Positions 26,659 through 36,739 of a stretch of 42,383 bases of DNA are shown here, in pieces. The position numbers were made by a program, and so were the translations under genes. The stretch is from an uncultured Clostridium sp. GTDB lineage: Bacteria > Bacillota > Clostridia > TANB77 > CAG-508. The first letter of the stretch is position 1, and every line of letters begins with the position of its first letter. The stretch lies in the NCBI GenBank assembly GCA_947165355.1, contig CAMUZZ010000008.1, positions 1 through 42,383 of the forward strand, written 5' to 3'. A model generated the notes under the pieces. The model saw nothing but the letters and a program-made list of their open reading frames with translations. It did not search any database and was not told the DNA's origin.

Positions 26659-27910
26659 TAGTTCCCTCACCTATTTTATTTATAATTATTTCTGCAACAT
26701 CTCTACCATTTTTTGCTGCCCACGCTACTGTTGATTTTTCTCCAATTACATCTCCACCTGCAAAAACTTTACTATCTGAAGTTACGTAGTTGTTAACTTG
26801 AATATATCCTTTTTTGTTTCTTTCTAATCCCGTTTTATTAATTACGTCTTCTTCAACTGTAGAGCCAATAGCCATTATAACATAATCTGCTTCAATGTTG
26901 TAGTTGCTACCTTCTATATTTACCGGACTTAATCTTGTATCTCCTTCTTTTTTAACAAGATTTGTCCTTATACATTCTACACCATTGACTTTATTTTTTC
27001 CATATATTTTTAAAATATTATTTTGAAAATTAAATTCGACACCATCTTTTTTTGCATCTTCTATTTCTTTTCTTTCAGCAGGCATTTGCTCTTCAGACCT
27101 TCTATACACAACTTTTACACTTTTTGCTCCCAATCTTTTTACAGTTCTTGCACAATCCATTGCAACATTTCCACCACCAGATACAATAACTGTTTTTCCA
27201 GAATAATTTGGATGATTCCCTCTTTCAAGCAATTCGTTTCCTCCAAAAACCCCATCTAATTCTTCTCCTGGTATATCCATCTTCCACGAAATATTTGCTC
27301 CAATTGCTAAAAATACATAATCATAATTATTTTTTAAATAATCTAAATCTATATTTTTTCCAAGCTCTTTACCATATTCAACATCAATTCCCAGATTTAA
27401 AATTTTATTTATGCACTTATCTAAAGTCTCTCTTGGTAAACGAAACTCAGGTATTCCATGCCTTAAAATACCACCTAATTCATTATATTTTTCAAATATT
27501 GTAGTATGTATACCTCTTCTTTCAAGAAAAGCAGCACAAGTAAGGCCTGCTGGTCCACCTCCAACTATGGCAACATTATAATTTTCTTTTACTTTAGGTA
27601 ATTCTTTCATAGAAAAACTTTCTTCTATAGCTTTGTCCCCAATAAAAGCTTCAATATCACCAATAGAAACCGGCACCTGTTTTATTCCTCTTACGCATTT
27701 TCCTTCGCACTGACTCATATGAGGGCATATTCTACCGCAAACAGACTGTAAAACACTAGTTTCTGTTGCAATTTTATATGCTTCATCATATTTTTCCTCT
27801 TTTACACATTTTATAAATTCAGTTACATCATTACACAAAGGACAACCATTCATACATGGCTTATTTTTACAACTTAAGCAGTAATCTGCCTTTTCTTTTA
27901 TATCATTCAT
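26651..27910 (-). CDS. GltD-like FAD/NAD(P)-dependent oxidoreductase
   Basis: This is a glutamate-synthase-small-subunit-type flavoprotein. The N-terminus has a cysteine-rich Fe-S domain (CLSC, CMNGCPLC at residues 11-26 and CGRICPHMSQCEGKC near 58-72). Next come the FAD motif VAIVGGGPAGLTCA (about 112) and the NAD(P) motif 'VIVSGGGNVAMDCARTVKRLG', then KVFAGGDV near the C-terminus. At 419 aa it is a stand-alone beta-type subunit; no large gltB-type gene is here. Clostridial homologues include NfnB, SudA and NADPH-dependent glutamate synthase GltA, and sequence alone does not choose. It follows the UDG gene by 27 bp and overlaps the LCP gene by 8 bp. Confidence 0.8.
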   Translation of the reverse strand: MNDIKEKADYCLSCKNKPCMNGCPLCNDVTEFIKCVKEEKYDEAYKIATETSVLQSVCGRICPHMSQCEGKCVRGIKQVPVSIGDIEAFIGDKAIEESFSMKELPKVKENYNVAIVGGGPAGLTCAAFLERRGIHTTIFEKYNELGGILRHGIPEFRLPRETLDKCINKILNLGIDVEYGKELGKNIDLDYLKNNYDYVFLAIGANISWKMDIPGEELDGVFGGNELLERGNHPNYSGKTVIVSGGGNVAMDCARTVKRLGAKSVKVVYRRSEEQMPAERKEIEDAKKDGVEFNFQNNILKIYGKNKVNGVECIRTNLVKKEGDTRLSPVNIEGSNYNIEADYVIMAIGSTVEEDVINKTGLERNKKGYIQVNNYVTSDSKVFAGGDVIGEKSTVAWAAKNGRDVAEIIINKIGEGTNE

Positions 27911-27937
27911 TACAAATATTTCCTTTCAATATCCATA

Positions 27938-28498
27938 CTAAACAACCATAGCATTATATTTTTCAACAACTAATTCTAAATCTTTCCAAAACTCTATTTT
28001 TTTATTTTCATCTCTAAGTAAAGCTGCTGGATGCCAGGTAGGCATATACAAAATACCTTTTTTCTCAATCCAATTGCCTCTGCAGGCAGTTATAGAGTTT
28101 TCATTTCCTAAAATATTTTTAAGAGCTGTACTTCCAAGAAGAACTACAATTTTTGGTTTTACTAATACAACCTGATTTCTTAAGTAGTTTAAGCAAGCCT
28201 CCGCCTCATCATTTTCTGGAACCCTGTTATTTGGAGGTCTACACTTAACAATGTTTGCAATATATACTTGCTCTCTTTTAATGCCAATTCCATCGAATGC
28301 CATATTCATTAGTTGTCCTGCTTTTCCAACAAATGGAATGCCCTGCATATCCTCGTCTGCTCCTGGTCCTTCTCCAATTAGCATTATATCTGCATTTTTG
28401 TTACCTTGTCCAAAAACAATGTTAGTTCTATTTGTACATAATTTGCATTTTTTACAATTTTTTATTGAGTTTTCTAAATCCTCCCAGTTTTCGTACAT
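27938..28498 (-). CDS. family 4 uracil-DNA glycosylase (Fe-S)
   Basis: This enzyme removes uracil from DNA. The 186 residues show the family-4/5 pattern: NCKKCKLC near residues 14-21, the active-site GEGPGADED with GIPFVGKAGQLM, VKCRPPNNR and EACLNYL (together four cysteines for a 4Fe-4S cluster), and the late PTWHPAALLR. I use the ATG at 28498, with AAGGAA about 9 bases upstream; the in-frame TTG at 28507 is too close to that site. With ogg and addB in the same run, it adds a third DNA-repair gene. Confidence 0.9.
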   Translation of the reverse strand: MYENWEDLENSIKNCKKCKLCTNRTNIVFGQGNKNADIMLIGEGPGADEDMQGIPFVGKAGQLMNMAFDGIGIKREQVYIANIVKCRPPNNRVPENDEAEACLNYLRNQVVLVKPKIVVLLGSTALKNILGNENSITACRGNWIEKKGILYMPTWHPAALLRDENKKIEFWKDLELVVEKYNAMVV

Positions 28499-28552
28499 AT
28501 TTATCAATTCCTTATTCTACGTGTTATATATTATATTAATTTACTAAATTAA

Positions 28553-29467
28553 TTAATTAACAATTTTTTGAGTTAGCTTTATTTTTATTTTTTCATTTGT
28601 ATCTATTTTAGCATTAACACCTATAGGTATTATCATTTTTTTATCTGTATGTCCAAAGTTATTTGATTTAATTACAGGAATAGTTATATCATTTTCAAAA
28701 ACATCAAACAATACTTTTTCTATTGGAATTTCACCTTCATAATTTCCAAGCCAAATTCCTTTTATTTTATCAAAAACTCCATTTTGTTTTAAATAATATA
28801 AGTTTTCATACACAAGACCAGGAGGTGCTTCGTAGTATAGCTCTTCTAGAAACAATATTTTATTATCAAAATTTATTTTATGTTTTCCTGCACACATTTT
28901 AGCTATTAAGCTTAAATTTCCTCCTATTAATTCACCTTCAGCATTGCCTTCAATTATTGTAAAGCATTCATCATCTTCTTCAAATAAATTACTGTCAGCA
29001 AAAGCAAATTTCTTTATAAATTGCTCATATGCATAGTCTGTATCCCAAGATGTCATTGATTTTAAAGTTGGTCCACTATATGTAACTATTCCACATTTAT
29101 CAGATATAACATTTTCAATTGATGTAGCATCACTAAATCCACATAATATTTTTGGATTCTCTCTTATTAATTTATAATCTAAATAATCAAATGTAGTACA
29201 AGAAGCAAACCCTCCTGTTGCAACAAGTATAGCCTTAATGTCGGTTCTACTAAACATTTCATTAATATCATCTGCCCTTTTTCTAGCATAAGTTCCATAT
29301 CCTAGGTCATTTTCATATGCATTTTCCGAAAAAACAACATTAAATCCAAAATCTTCTAACAACTTAATTGATTCATTTATTTTAAGTATGTCTTCGTCCT
29401 CTATAGCTCCAGATGGTGCTATAACACCAATTGTATCTCCTTTATTAAGTTTACTAGGTATTATCAT
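28553..29467 (-). CDS. LD-carboxypeptidase, peptidase family S66
   Basis: S66 serine peptidases cleave the terminal D-Ala from murein tetrapeptides, in peptidoglycan recycling, or related substrates (MccF-like). The 304 residues carry GFSDAT with the nucleophile Ser, the glutamate in ILFLEEL, and the His in NNFGHTDK, the expected Ser-Glu-His triad. The N-terminus (PSKLNKGDTIGVIAPSG) is typical. There is no signal peptide, so it is cytoplasmic. AAGGAGG precedes the ATG. It lies 15 bp after pgeF. MccF-type immunity function cannot be excluded. Confidence 0.87.
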   Translation of the reverse strand: MIIPSKLNKGDTIGVIAPSGAIEDEDILKINESIKLLEDFGFNVVFSENAYENDLGYGTYARKRADDINEMFSRTDIKAILVATGGFASCTTFDYLDYKLIRENPKILCGFSDATSIENVISDKCGIVTYSGPTLKSMTSWDTDYAYEQFIKKFAFADSNLFEEDDECFTIIEGNAEGELIGGNLSLIAKMCAGKHKINFDNKILFLEELYYEAPPGLVYENLYYLKQNGVFDKIKGIWLGNYEGEIPIEKVLFDVFENDITIPVIKSNNFGHTDKKMIIPIGVNAKIDTNEKIKIKLTQKIVN

Positions 29468-29482
29468 AATAGTATAACCTCC

Positions 29483-30259
29483 TTAAATTAAGCACATAAT
29501 AGCTGTATTTCTTCCAGACAAATCTTTATGAGCCCTATACGAATGAAATAATTCGTTATTGCAAACGGTGCAAATTCCTGAATCTATTATATTTTCATCT
29601 CTTAATCCACATTCTTTTAACATTTTAATATTTGCACCAACAACATCAACCATAAATGTTTCTTCCCCATCCTGCATACCGGCTGGCGCTATAATACTTT
29701 TTCCAAAAACTTTTTCAAACTTTTCTTTTACATCAGCATGAACTCTAAAATGGCATTTTCTAATAGTTGGACCTATGCAGCAAATAATATCATCTGGATT
29801 ACAATTATGCTCCTCAATCATTTTATTTATTGCGGTTTTACCTATTTTAGACACGGTACCTCTCCAGCCTGAGTGTATGTTGCCAATAACATTCTTTGTA
29901 GGATCATACAACAGTAAAGCCGTACAATCTGCAAAAACTAAAGATAAAGCAGTATCTTTTAAATTCGTAATTAAACCATCTACATTCGAAAATGTGTTGC
30001 TTTTGTTTTGATAATCAACATGCTCTACAATATTTGTGTGAGCTTGTTGTGGTCTCACTATATTTTGTACATCTATATTAAGCTCCCTACATATAATTTG
30101 ATAATTTTGATCATCACGTTTTTTATTTCTAAAATCTAAATTTTTCATGGTAAAGCAATGTTGTAATTTATCACTATACTTTAAAAATCTTTTAAATTGT
30201 AAATATTGAATATCACCTTTTTTTACATGTATAACATTCTCATTAGATAAATCTATCAT
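29483..30259 (-). CDS. pgeF: PgeF/YlmD-type multicopper-fold purine nucleoside phosphorylase
   Basis: The family ('polyphenol oxidase', DUF152) has been linked to purine nucleoside phosphorolysis and to peptidoglycan editing in E. coli. The 258 residues hold the metal-site motifs QQAHTN, ADCTALLLYD and IHSGWRGTV, and the later 'CIGPTIRKCHF' and HSYRAHK. AGGAGG lies 7 bases before the ATG. It is between addB (44 bp upstream) and the LD-carboxypeptidase (15 bp downstream); with the latter, a murein link is plausible. Confidence 0.87.
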   Translation of the reverse strand: MIDLSNENVIHVKKGDIQYLQFKRFLKYSDKLQHCFTMKNLDFRNKKRDDQNYQIICRELNIDVQNIVRPQQAHTNIVEHVDYQNKSNTFSNVDGLITNLKDTALSLVFADCTALLLYDPTKNVIGNIHSGWRGTVSKIGKTAINKMIEEHNCNPDDIICCIGPTIRKCHFRVHADVKEKFEKVFGKSIIAPAGMQDGEETFMVDVVGANIKMLKECGLRDENIIDSGICTVCNNELFHSYRAHKDLSGRNTAIMCLI

Positions 30260-30303
30260 ACTGCCTCCTATTTAGTAATTATGCTTGTTTACTACCGCTA
30301 TTA

Positions 30304-33300
30304 TTAGCTGTTAGTTTTACTTGTATTTATATCAACCTTTTCTTTAATCATTTCTAGTACAGCATTTTTTTCTAATTCATTTATATAGTTATAATTATTG
30401 TTTGAATTAGCTGTGTCAAATCCGCATATTGACTTGTACTTGCAATAATCACATGGCTTTTTCTTTCCCTTATAATATGGCGAGATATCTATATTTCCAT
30501 GCATGATTTCTGTAGAAATATCCTTTATTATTTTGTTCATATACTTTTGCAAATACTCAAATTCTTTTCTTGTAACTCCACTTGTTTTCGATGCACTTAA
30601 TTCACCATCTTTTCCAATGTATGCAGGAATTATGTTTGAATTGCCGCTTTCCAATGTTTTATCCATCATTTTAACCACATTTAATTCTGCTAATATTAAT
30701 CCTTGCATTTTAAATTTTTTTCGTATCTCAGCCTCTATTTCTTCTGCACTTAAATTGTTGTCTGACTTAACTATTGGATCTATTAAATTAAAATACAAGA
30801 CCCCCGCTGGCAAAACATCTTCCTCTTTACAAGCAGCATCTAAGTACGTTAATAATTGAATTTGCAAGCCAGCATATACAGAATTTAAATCTATGTTTTT
30901 AAATGATGATTTATAATCTATAATTCTAAGATATTTTCCATCCTCATTTTTTGCAATATCTATTCTATCTATTTTTCCTGTAATTTCAACTTTTTTTCCA
31001 TCACTTAGTTCAATTGTTATAGGTTTGTATTCCTTGCCTTGCTTGAATTCAACCTCATTTCCCAATACATCAAAATCACTTAGTTTTAAGCTTTCTATGA
31101 TGTATTTCATAGATTTTTTTACAACTCTTTTTAACCTTTCAGCCATCATCTTATATTTAGGTGAAACTGAAAAAATATAATTTTTGTTTAAGCCTAATCT
31201 TTCGCTTATTATCTCCTCTATTATTCTATCTATTTCTTCCTCTGAAAGCTCTTTTATATTTAAATCCATATCTCTTGTTCTAGTAAAGAAATTATCTATA
31301 ACGTCGTGCATAAAAGTACCAGTATCTAAACTATCTACTTTTAAAGTATCTTTTTCTGATATATTTAATCCATACTTTAAGTAATAAGAAAACGGACAAG
31401 CTCTGTACTGCTCTAATCTTGATACGCTTGTTTTTAAAACATTTCCATACATTTTATCTATATTTGCAGCAGTTATTTTTTCTGGCACATTAACATATTC
31501 AATGGCTTTTATACTACTAAAAAGCTTATGTTTCCACTTTTCATTTTCTTTGTAGTAATTAAAAACAGTAAGCCATTTGTCGTCTAGCACCCTATTATTT
31601 TCTTTGCACTCTCTTATTTCATTTAGTAGTTCTTCAAACGTAGTATTTTCAATAAGAATTTCAGATTTTTTTTCTATAATATCACTCGTTTCTTTAAGCT
31701 CCGGTAATAATTTTTTTATTTTAGTAACAAGCATTGATGCTCTTAAAGTTTTTCCATCTGAAGAAGATGATGAATATGATAAAAATAGCTTTTCACAAGG
31801 TGCAGTAAATGCTTTATAAATGTTAAAGTTATCTTCATACAATCTTTCGATGGTACCTTTGGCAAGTTCCATTCCATTTTCAAGAAAATACGCTCTATCG
31901 TTATCGTTAAAGTATCCTTCACTTTTATTAACACTAGGAAAAACGCCATCATTAAGTCCAATTATGAATAACGCTCTAATTTTATGACTTCTAGATCTGT
32001 CTACATCACCAATTATTACCTGATCTTGAGTTCCAGGAATTTTTCCTAAATTGCTATTACCTAAACCAGTTTTTAATATTTGCATATATCTGTCAAATGT
32101 AATTTTGTCATCACCAAATACAAGTACAATTTCATCTAGAACTTGTACAATTATTTTCCAGCTTGTTTCGTACTCTGTAGCAATATCAATCTTGCTTAAA
32201 TCAATTAGATTTTGCTTCTTCTCTTCGAGCTTTTTATCAATTTCATTTTCAACTAAAAAGTTATATAAATTTTTTGTAATTTCCTTGGCTGTATGTACTC
32301 CTAAAAGTTGCTCTTTGAATTTGATTAATGGATTTACAATAATATTTCTTAATTCCTTGTAACGCTCTATTTTTTCAGAACTTAAAGTATCCTCATCATG
32401 GAAATTCCATTCTCCTTTATACCATTTACTATACTTTATTCCCCATTTTATGCAATAATTTTCAAGCTCATAAACTTCATCTTGCGGTATGTCTAAAAAG
32501 CCTGTTTTTACATAATTAAATACAGATTCATATGACCAATTTTTTGCAAAAATTTCTAAAATCGATAACAAATATTTAACAATAATATTCTGACTTAAAT
32601 CTTTTTTCTCATCAATAAAAACTGGAATTTGATACTTATTGAATATTACCTTACATAAGTTTGAATAAGTATCTAGGTTTTTTGTTATAACAGATATATC
32701 CTTAAACCTATACCCTTCGTTTTTAACTAGTTTTACTATATTTGTGGCTACATTTTCAATTTCTGAATATTGATTATTTGCTAAAAATAAACTTATGTTA
32801 TTTAGCTCTTTTGTGTATCTTTCGTATGGTACAGCATACAAATTTTGCTCTATATGACCAAGTTCATTATTTTTAAATCTTAATACCTTCTCTAGATAAA
32901 TTGGTTCTTCAACATCGCATTTAACTTCATCTGCTGCATTTTTTATTTTTTGAACAGTTAGTTTATTTGCATAAAAAATATCTGTCTCAGGAGAATTAGA
33001 CTCCTCTAAAGAATCTGTACAAATGTTAATCGATAATTGTTTAGCCGTTTTCATTAGTATTTTAATAATATCATACTCCTGCTTCGTAAAGCCCACGAAT
33101 TCGTCAATATAAATGATTGTGTTTTCAAATATTCTTGTTTGTGGTAATTGATTTGCAAGAATTGTTAAAACATCATTTTCATCAATATACTTATTAGCAA
33201 TTGTTTCTTCAAACTTGTCATAAATAACAGCCATATCATTCATTTTTGATTGTAAATATTTATCTTGTGTATTGCTAATAAGGTTACTTAAATCGCTTGT

Positions 33301-33690
33301 GCCAATTCCATGTTTTTTAAATTCTGTTATTTGCGTTGATATTAAGTCGATATTCTCATCAGATTTTCCAAGAAAATTTAGTTTGTTTTTCTCATTCAAT
33401 AAGATGTTATATATTAACATGGCTTTACCACATTCAGATAGTGAAGTTTTTGTAGCTCCACCAACTTCATTCATTACTCTATACGCCATACGATTAAACG
33501 TTATTACTTCAGCATTTATAGCTGCACCAGATCCAATTGTATTAATAAGTTCTCGTTCTGTAACAAAAGAAAATTGTTCTGGTGTAATTATATAAATTTT
33601 ACTATCTTCTTGAATACGGTCTTTTATTTCATTAAACATAAATGTAGTTTTTCCAGTGCCAGATTTACCATATATTAAACGAAGTCCCAT
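30304..33690 (-). CDS. addB: ATP-dependent helicase/deoxyribonuclease subunit B
   Basis: AddB is the Chi-reading and 5'-strand nuclease subunit of the AddAB break-repair enzyme. At 1128 aa it is full length. Walker A GKSGTGKT is at residues 8-15, with ITPEQFSF following. Near residue 800, CPFSYYLKYG is the first cysteine of the Fe-S staple, and CDYCKYKSIC near 1090 gives the other three. The RecB-type nuclease core reads KIDRIDIA...LRIIDYKSS. AGGAGAGG precedes the ATG. addA, normally next to it, is absent: pgeF follows instead, so addA must lie elsewhere. It begins 24 bp after the ketosynthase gene. Confidence 0.94.
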   Translation of the reverse strand: MGLRLIYGKSGTGKTTFMFNEIKDRIQEDSKIYIITPEQFSFVTERELINTIGSGAAINAEVITFNRMAYRVMNEVGGATKTSLSECGKAMLIYNILLNEKNKLNFLGKSDENIDLISTQITEFKKHGIGTSDLSNLISNTQDKYLQSKMNDMAVIYDKFEETIANKYIDENDVLTILANQLPQTRIFENTIIYIDEFVGFTKQEYDIIKILMKTAKQLSINICTDSLEESNSPETDIFYANKLTVQKIKNAADEVKCDVEEPIYLEKVLRFKNNELGHIEQNLYAVPYERYTKELNNISLFLANNQYSEIENVATNIVKLVKNEGYRFKDISVITKNLDTYSNLCKVIFNKYQIPVFIDEKKDLSQNIIVKYLLSILEIFAKNWSYESVFNYVKTGFLDIPQDEVYELENYCIKWGIKYSKWYKGEWNFHDEDTLSSEKIERYKELRNIIVNPLIKFKEQLLGVHTAKEITKNLYNFLVENEIDKKLEEKKQNLIDLSKIDIATEYETSWKIIVQVLDEIVLVFGDDKITFDRYMQILKTGLGNSNLGKIPGTQDQVIIGDVDRSRSHKIRALFIIGLNDGVFPSVNKSEGYFNDNDRAYFLENGMELAKGTIERLYEDNFNIYKAFTAPCEKLFLSYSSSSSDGKTLRASMLVTKIKKLLPELKETSDIIEKKSEILIENTTFEELLNEIRECKENNRVLDDKWLTVFNYYKENEKWKHKLFSSIKAIEYVNVPEKITAANIDKMYGNVLKTSVSRLEQYRACPFSYYLKYGLNISEKDTLKVDSLDTGTFMHDVIDNFFTRTRDMDLNIKELSEEEIDRIIEEIISERLGLNKNYIFSVSPKYKMMAERLKRVVKKSMKYIIESLKLSDFDVLGNEVEFKQGKEYKPITIELSDGKKVEITGKIDRIDIAKNEDGKYLRIIDYKSSFKNIDLNSVYAGLQIQLLTYLDAACKEEDVLPAGVLYFNLIDPIVKSDNNLSAEEIEAEIRKKFKMQGLILAELNVVKMMDKTLESGNSNIIPAYIGKDGELSASKTSGVTRKEFEYLQKYMNKIIKDISTEIMHGNIDISPYYKGKKKPCDYCKYKSICGFDTANSNNNYNYINELEKNAVLEMIKEKVDINTSKTNS

Positions 33691-33714
33691 ATTTTATCCT
33701 CTCCTATAAATTCA

Positions 33715-34644
33715 TTAGTATTTAAATACAAGTATATTTGTAGTAAGTCCTGCTGCAGTTCCAGCAAGCATTACTGTATCTCCTTTTTTTATTAATCCAT
33801 TTTCAATACTTTTGCAAAGTGCAAAAGGAATTGATGCAGATACCATATTTCCATATTCACTTACAATATCAACATATTTGTTTTTTGGAAATCCAACCTT
33901 GTTCATTATCATTCCAAGAGCCTTGCTAGCTTGATGCGGAACAACTAAATCTATATCATCAATATTTAAACCATATACATCAAAAAATTCTTTAAACATT
34001 GCTGGTACTTTTTTAGCTGCAATTGAAAGTATTTGTCTTCCCTTCATATCAAACATAAACTCTGCATCATTAGTTCCATCGTAGTTACTAGGAATAAAGT
34101 TTGATAATCCACCTCTTATTTCTGTTGAATGAGCACCTTCAGACCACGTTTTTTGCATACTTCCAATTATTCCAGACTCACCGCTGCTTCTTTGTACAAT
34201 AACTGCAGCAGCACCATCACCAAATAATTCATAGCTTTCCTTTTGATTTGGATTAAGCCCTTCAGAGGCAATTTCACTTGATACAATAAGAATTCTATTA
34301 TATTTACCTGCTTCAATAAAATACGATACAGTATCTAGTGCTGAAACAAAACTAGTACATGTTGTATTTATGTCCATTGCAGGAATGTCTGTTCCTTTTG
34401 CAATTTGCTCGTGAATTAGAGCAGCAGTACATGGTATTGGCTGAATTCCAACTGCAGCAGCAGATACAATTAAATCAATATCATTTATAGAAAGCTTTGC
34501 TTTATTTAAAGCTCTGTTCGCAGCATTTACTGCAAAAGTAAGCTGATTTTCATTTCCAGTCGCTCTATATCTTTTTTGTCCATCAAATTCAACATATTTC
34601 TTTGGTAAATCTGTTCCATATCCTATTATTTCTATATTTCTCAT
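33715..34644 (-). CDS. ketoacyl-synthase-III-like thiolase-fold enzyme
   Basis: The protein resembles FabH/KASIII and OleA-type enzymes that condense acyl thioesters. The Cys-His-Asn triad is complete: Cys96 in NTTCTSFVSAL, His in VVPHQASKAL and Asn in EYGNMVSAS. The 309 aa length and GDGAAAVIV segment are normal. It is not next to fab genes; instead it ends a group with an adenylate-forming enzyme, an MBL-fold hydrolase, an SDR and a glycosyltransferase. This suggests a secondary-metabolite or special-lipid role rather than housekeeping fatty acid synthesis. It lies 18 bp after the adenylate-forming gene. The substrate is unknown. Confidence 0.8.
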   Translation of the reverse strand: MRNIEIIGYGTDLPKKYVEFDGQKRYRATGNENQLTFAVNAANRALNKAKLSINDIDLIVSAAAVGIQPIPCTAALIHEQIAKGTDIPAMDINTTCTSFVSALDTVSYFIEAGKYNRILIVSSEIASEGLNPNQKESYELFGDGAAAVIVQRSSGESGIIGSMQKTWSEGAHSTEIRGGLSNFIPSNYDGTNDAEFMFDMKGRQILSIAAKKVPAMFKEFFDVYGLNIDDIDLVVPHQASKALGMIMNKVGFPKNKYVDIVSEYGNMVSASIPFALCKSIENGLIKKGDTVMLAGTAAGLTTNILVFKY

Positions 34645-34662
34645 ACTATACTCCTTTTAATT

Positions 34663-35940
34663 CTACATTCTTACTAATGATTCTACTCTTTTTAATTTTT
34701 TTGATTTATCGTAAGTATATGAATAAAAACTGATTTCAGGGAATTTAAAATTATAATCTTTTGATAATTTTTTAAAATTTTCAACTATTTTGTTCTTAAG
34801 CTCCTCGTTACAATCCACATAAACATTTATTTTTAAGTTTTCTTCTTGCAAAATTCTGTAATTATCTATATCTCCAGAAAACAATATACAACGTCTAATA
34901 AAATCTGGAAATATTTTTACTATTTCTCCATTCTGTTTGTAGAATATAAATACGTCATCTTCTCTTCCTTCAATTTTTTCTATTACGGTAAAACAAGAAC
35001 CACATCCACATTTTTCTTTACTTTCAACAAGAATATCATTTAGTCGATATCTTATAATTGGTTGCGAAGTTCTCGAAAAGTCCGTTAGTACAGGAATAAA
35101 TCTTTTATCATCTAAATATTCTTTTTCAAAGTACACAATATCCTCATTTAAATGTATATTACCGCATTGACACGTTACTGCTAAACATCCTTCTGTACAC
35201 TGATATACCTGATCAACCTTTGTAAGTTTAAATGCTTTTTTGATTATTTCCTCATCTTGATGTTCAAGCACTTCAGCAATAGATATTACTTTACTTGGAT
35301 TAATGCTAATTACGTTGTTGCTTGATGCAGTACTTATTTCCTTTAAAACGGAAGGCTGTCCAACAATAATGTCTGGATTAAAATTGTTTAATTCTTTAAT
35401 GTTTTCTTCAATTGGTTTGTATATATCGAAAAACTTGAATTTTATTTTTCCTGAACCAACTGATTCATATAAATTACTATTAGCCCTCATAAAAAAGGCT
35501 ATTTTGTGTTTTTTTAGTAATTCTCCAGGAATTATTCTAGCAAGTATAAAACCTGCCCACTTCTCTATTTCTGTGTCAGATAATAAAAAAATTCCTCTAG
35601 TGTTAGATGTGCCAGAACTTAATCCTATAGTAATGTTATTAATTCTTGGCTTAAAGTTTCTTTCTTTTTCCGCTTCTATTGCAAACTCTAATGCTTTGTT
35701 TTTTTGGATGTTAACAGTATTTAACTTATCAAAATTATCCATCATTAATTTCTTATTCATAATAGGAAATTTACTCAAATCCACATCTTTGTACTTTTCG
35801 TAGTATTCACTTTGTGTAGTCACAAATTTTAAATGTTTTTTTATTCTATTTTGTTGGTATTCTTCTAATATTTCCCTATTACTAAACTTCTTGTTCTTAA
35901 ACAACATGTAATACTTTAGAATGTTTAATTTATTTGCCAT
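34663..35940 (-). CDS. adenylate-forming enzyme, F390-synthetase/PaaK-like
   Basis: The protein would activate a carboxylate (or a related group) with ATP. It shows the AMP-binding loop GLSSGTSNTRGIF (near residue 105), RYRLND (typical of PaaK/F390 synthetase) and a Cys-rich pair of stretches, TCQCGNIH and CGCGSCF. The C-terminal lid-like region follows from about 320. It resembles the 'F390 synthetase-related' family, which often neighbours KASIII and MBL-fold genes. The ATG at 35940 has GAGGAAGG upstream and overlaps the MBL gene's end by 11 bp, so translation is coupled. Starting at 35979 would add 13 unlikely residues. Confidence 0.75.
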   Translation of the reverse strand: MANKLNILKYYMLFKNKKFSNREILEEYQQNRIKKHLKFVTTQSEYYEKYKDVDLSKFPIMNKKLMMDNFDKLNTVNIQKNKALEFAIEAEKERNFKPRINNITIGLSSGTSNTRGIFLLSDTEIEKWAGFILARIIPGELLKKHKIAFFMRANSNLYESVGSGKIKFKFFDIYKPIEENIKELNNFNPDIIVGQPSVLKEISTASSNNVISINPSKVISIAEVLEHQDEEIIKKAFKLTKVDQVYQCTEGCLAVTCQCGNIHLNEDIVYFEKEYLDDKRFIPVLTDFSRTSQPIIRYRLNDILVESKEKCGCGSCFTVIEKIEGREDDVFIFYKQNGEIVKIFPDFIRRCILFSGDIDNYRILQEENLKINVYVDCNEELKNKIVENFKKLSKDYNFKFPEISFYSYTYDKSKKLKRVESLVRM

Positions 35941-36739
35941 AAATACCTTCCTCAAAATTTCCGTGTGAAAAAATAACATTTATCTCCGGAAAATCTCTTT
36001 TTAATTCTTTTATATTTTCTATATTCTCTATGTAGGCTTTAAAATCATTTTGTATTTTTCTTGGAATAAACTTCATATCTTTTGAGCAATTTAAAAAGTT
36101 TTCTCCCCAACAAGAATCAGCAGCTAGAAATAGCTTATATTCAGCTAAGTATAATCCCATCTGCCCCTTGCTATGTCCATCTAATCTTACACCAATAATA
36201 CTTCCATCGCCTAAAACGTCATAAATTTCACTAAAATACTTTTTTAGAAAATGCTCACCTTCGTATAATTTCACTGTTTTAATTCTTGCAGAGCCACTTG
36301 GTATTAAATTTTTAAAAACTAAATTTTTTAAACTTGCTTTCTTAATTGACTTTGCAACATCATCTGTTGTTATTAACTCATATTCATTAAAGAATTTTAA
36401 ACCAGCAATGTGATCCGGATGTGCATGCGAAATGATTATTTTATCAATTTTGTTAATCTGATTTTCGCATAATTTATTATCAATTTGATTACAACTATCA
36501 ATATATGTTTTATTTAACAAGTTGTAAATTTTAGAAACTAAACCATTCTTGTAAATTGCCTCTGAATAACCGGTATCAAATAAAATGTTACCATATTTTT
36601 CATGTTCTAAATATACAGAAAGAGCTGGAAACTCTATCTTTTTTCTTGGACTTTTTTTTATAATTTGATGTAAGTTATTAACACAATATCCACATTTAAA
36701 AAGCCTAATTGTCTTTATTTTCCTTCCACCATTTTCCAT
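35930..36739 (-). CDS. MBL-fold hydrolase, lactonase-like
   Basis: This 269-residue metallo-beta-lactamase-fold protein has the metal motif SHAHPDHIAG, an upstream FDTGYSEAIY (as in AiiA-type lactonases), a DGHSKGQMGLYL histidine, an Asp in LAADSCWG and a final SHGNFEEG histidine. All ligands for a dinuclear centre are present. The family includes lactone and thioester hydrolases. The ATG at 36739 has AAGGAA about 9 bases upstream and overlaps the end of the SDR gene by 35 bp. In this cluster it may release or proof-read an acyl or lactone intermediate; that is inference. Confidence 0.75.
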   Translation of the reverse strand: MENGGRKIKTIRLFKCGYCVNNLHQIIKKSPRKKIEFPALSVYLEHEKYGNILFDTGYSEAIYKNGLVSKIYNLLNKTYIDSCNQIDNKLCENQINKIDKIIISHAHPDHIAGLKFFNEYELITTDDVAKSIKKASLKNLVFKNLIPSGSARIKTVKLYEGEHFLKKYFSEIYDVLGDGSIIGVRLDGHSKGQMGLYLAEYKLFLAADSCWGENFLNCSKDMKFIPRKIQNDFKAYIENIENIKELKRDFPEINVIFSHGNFEEGIYGK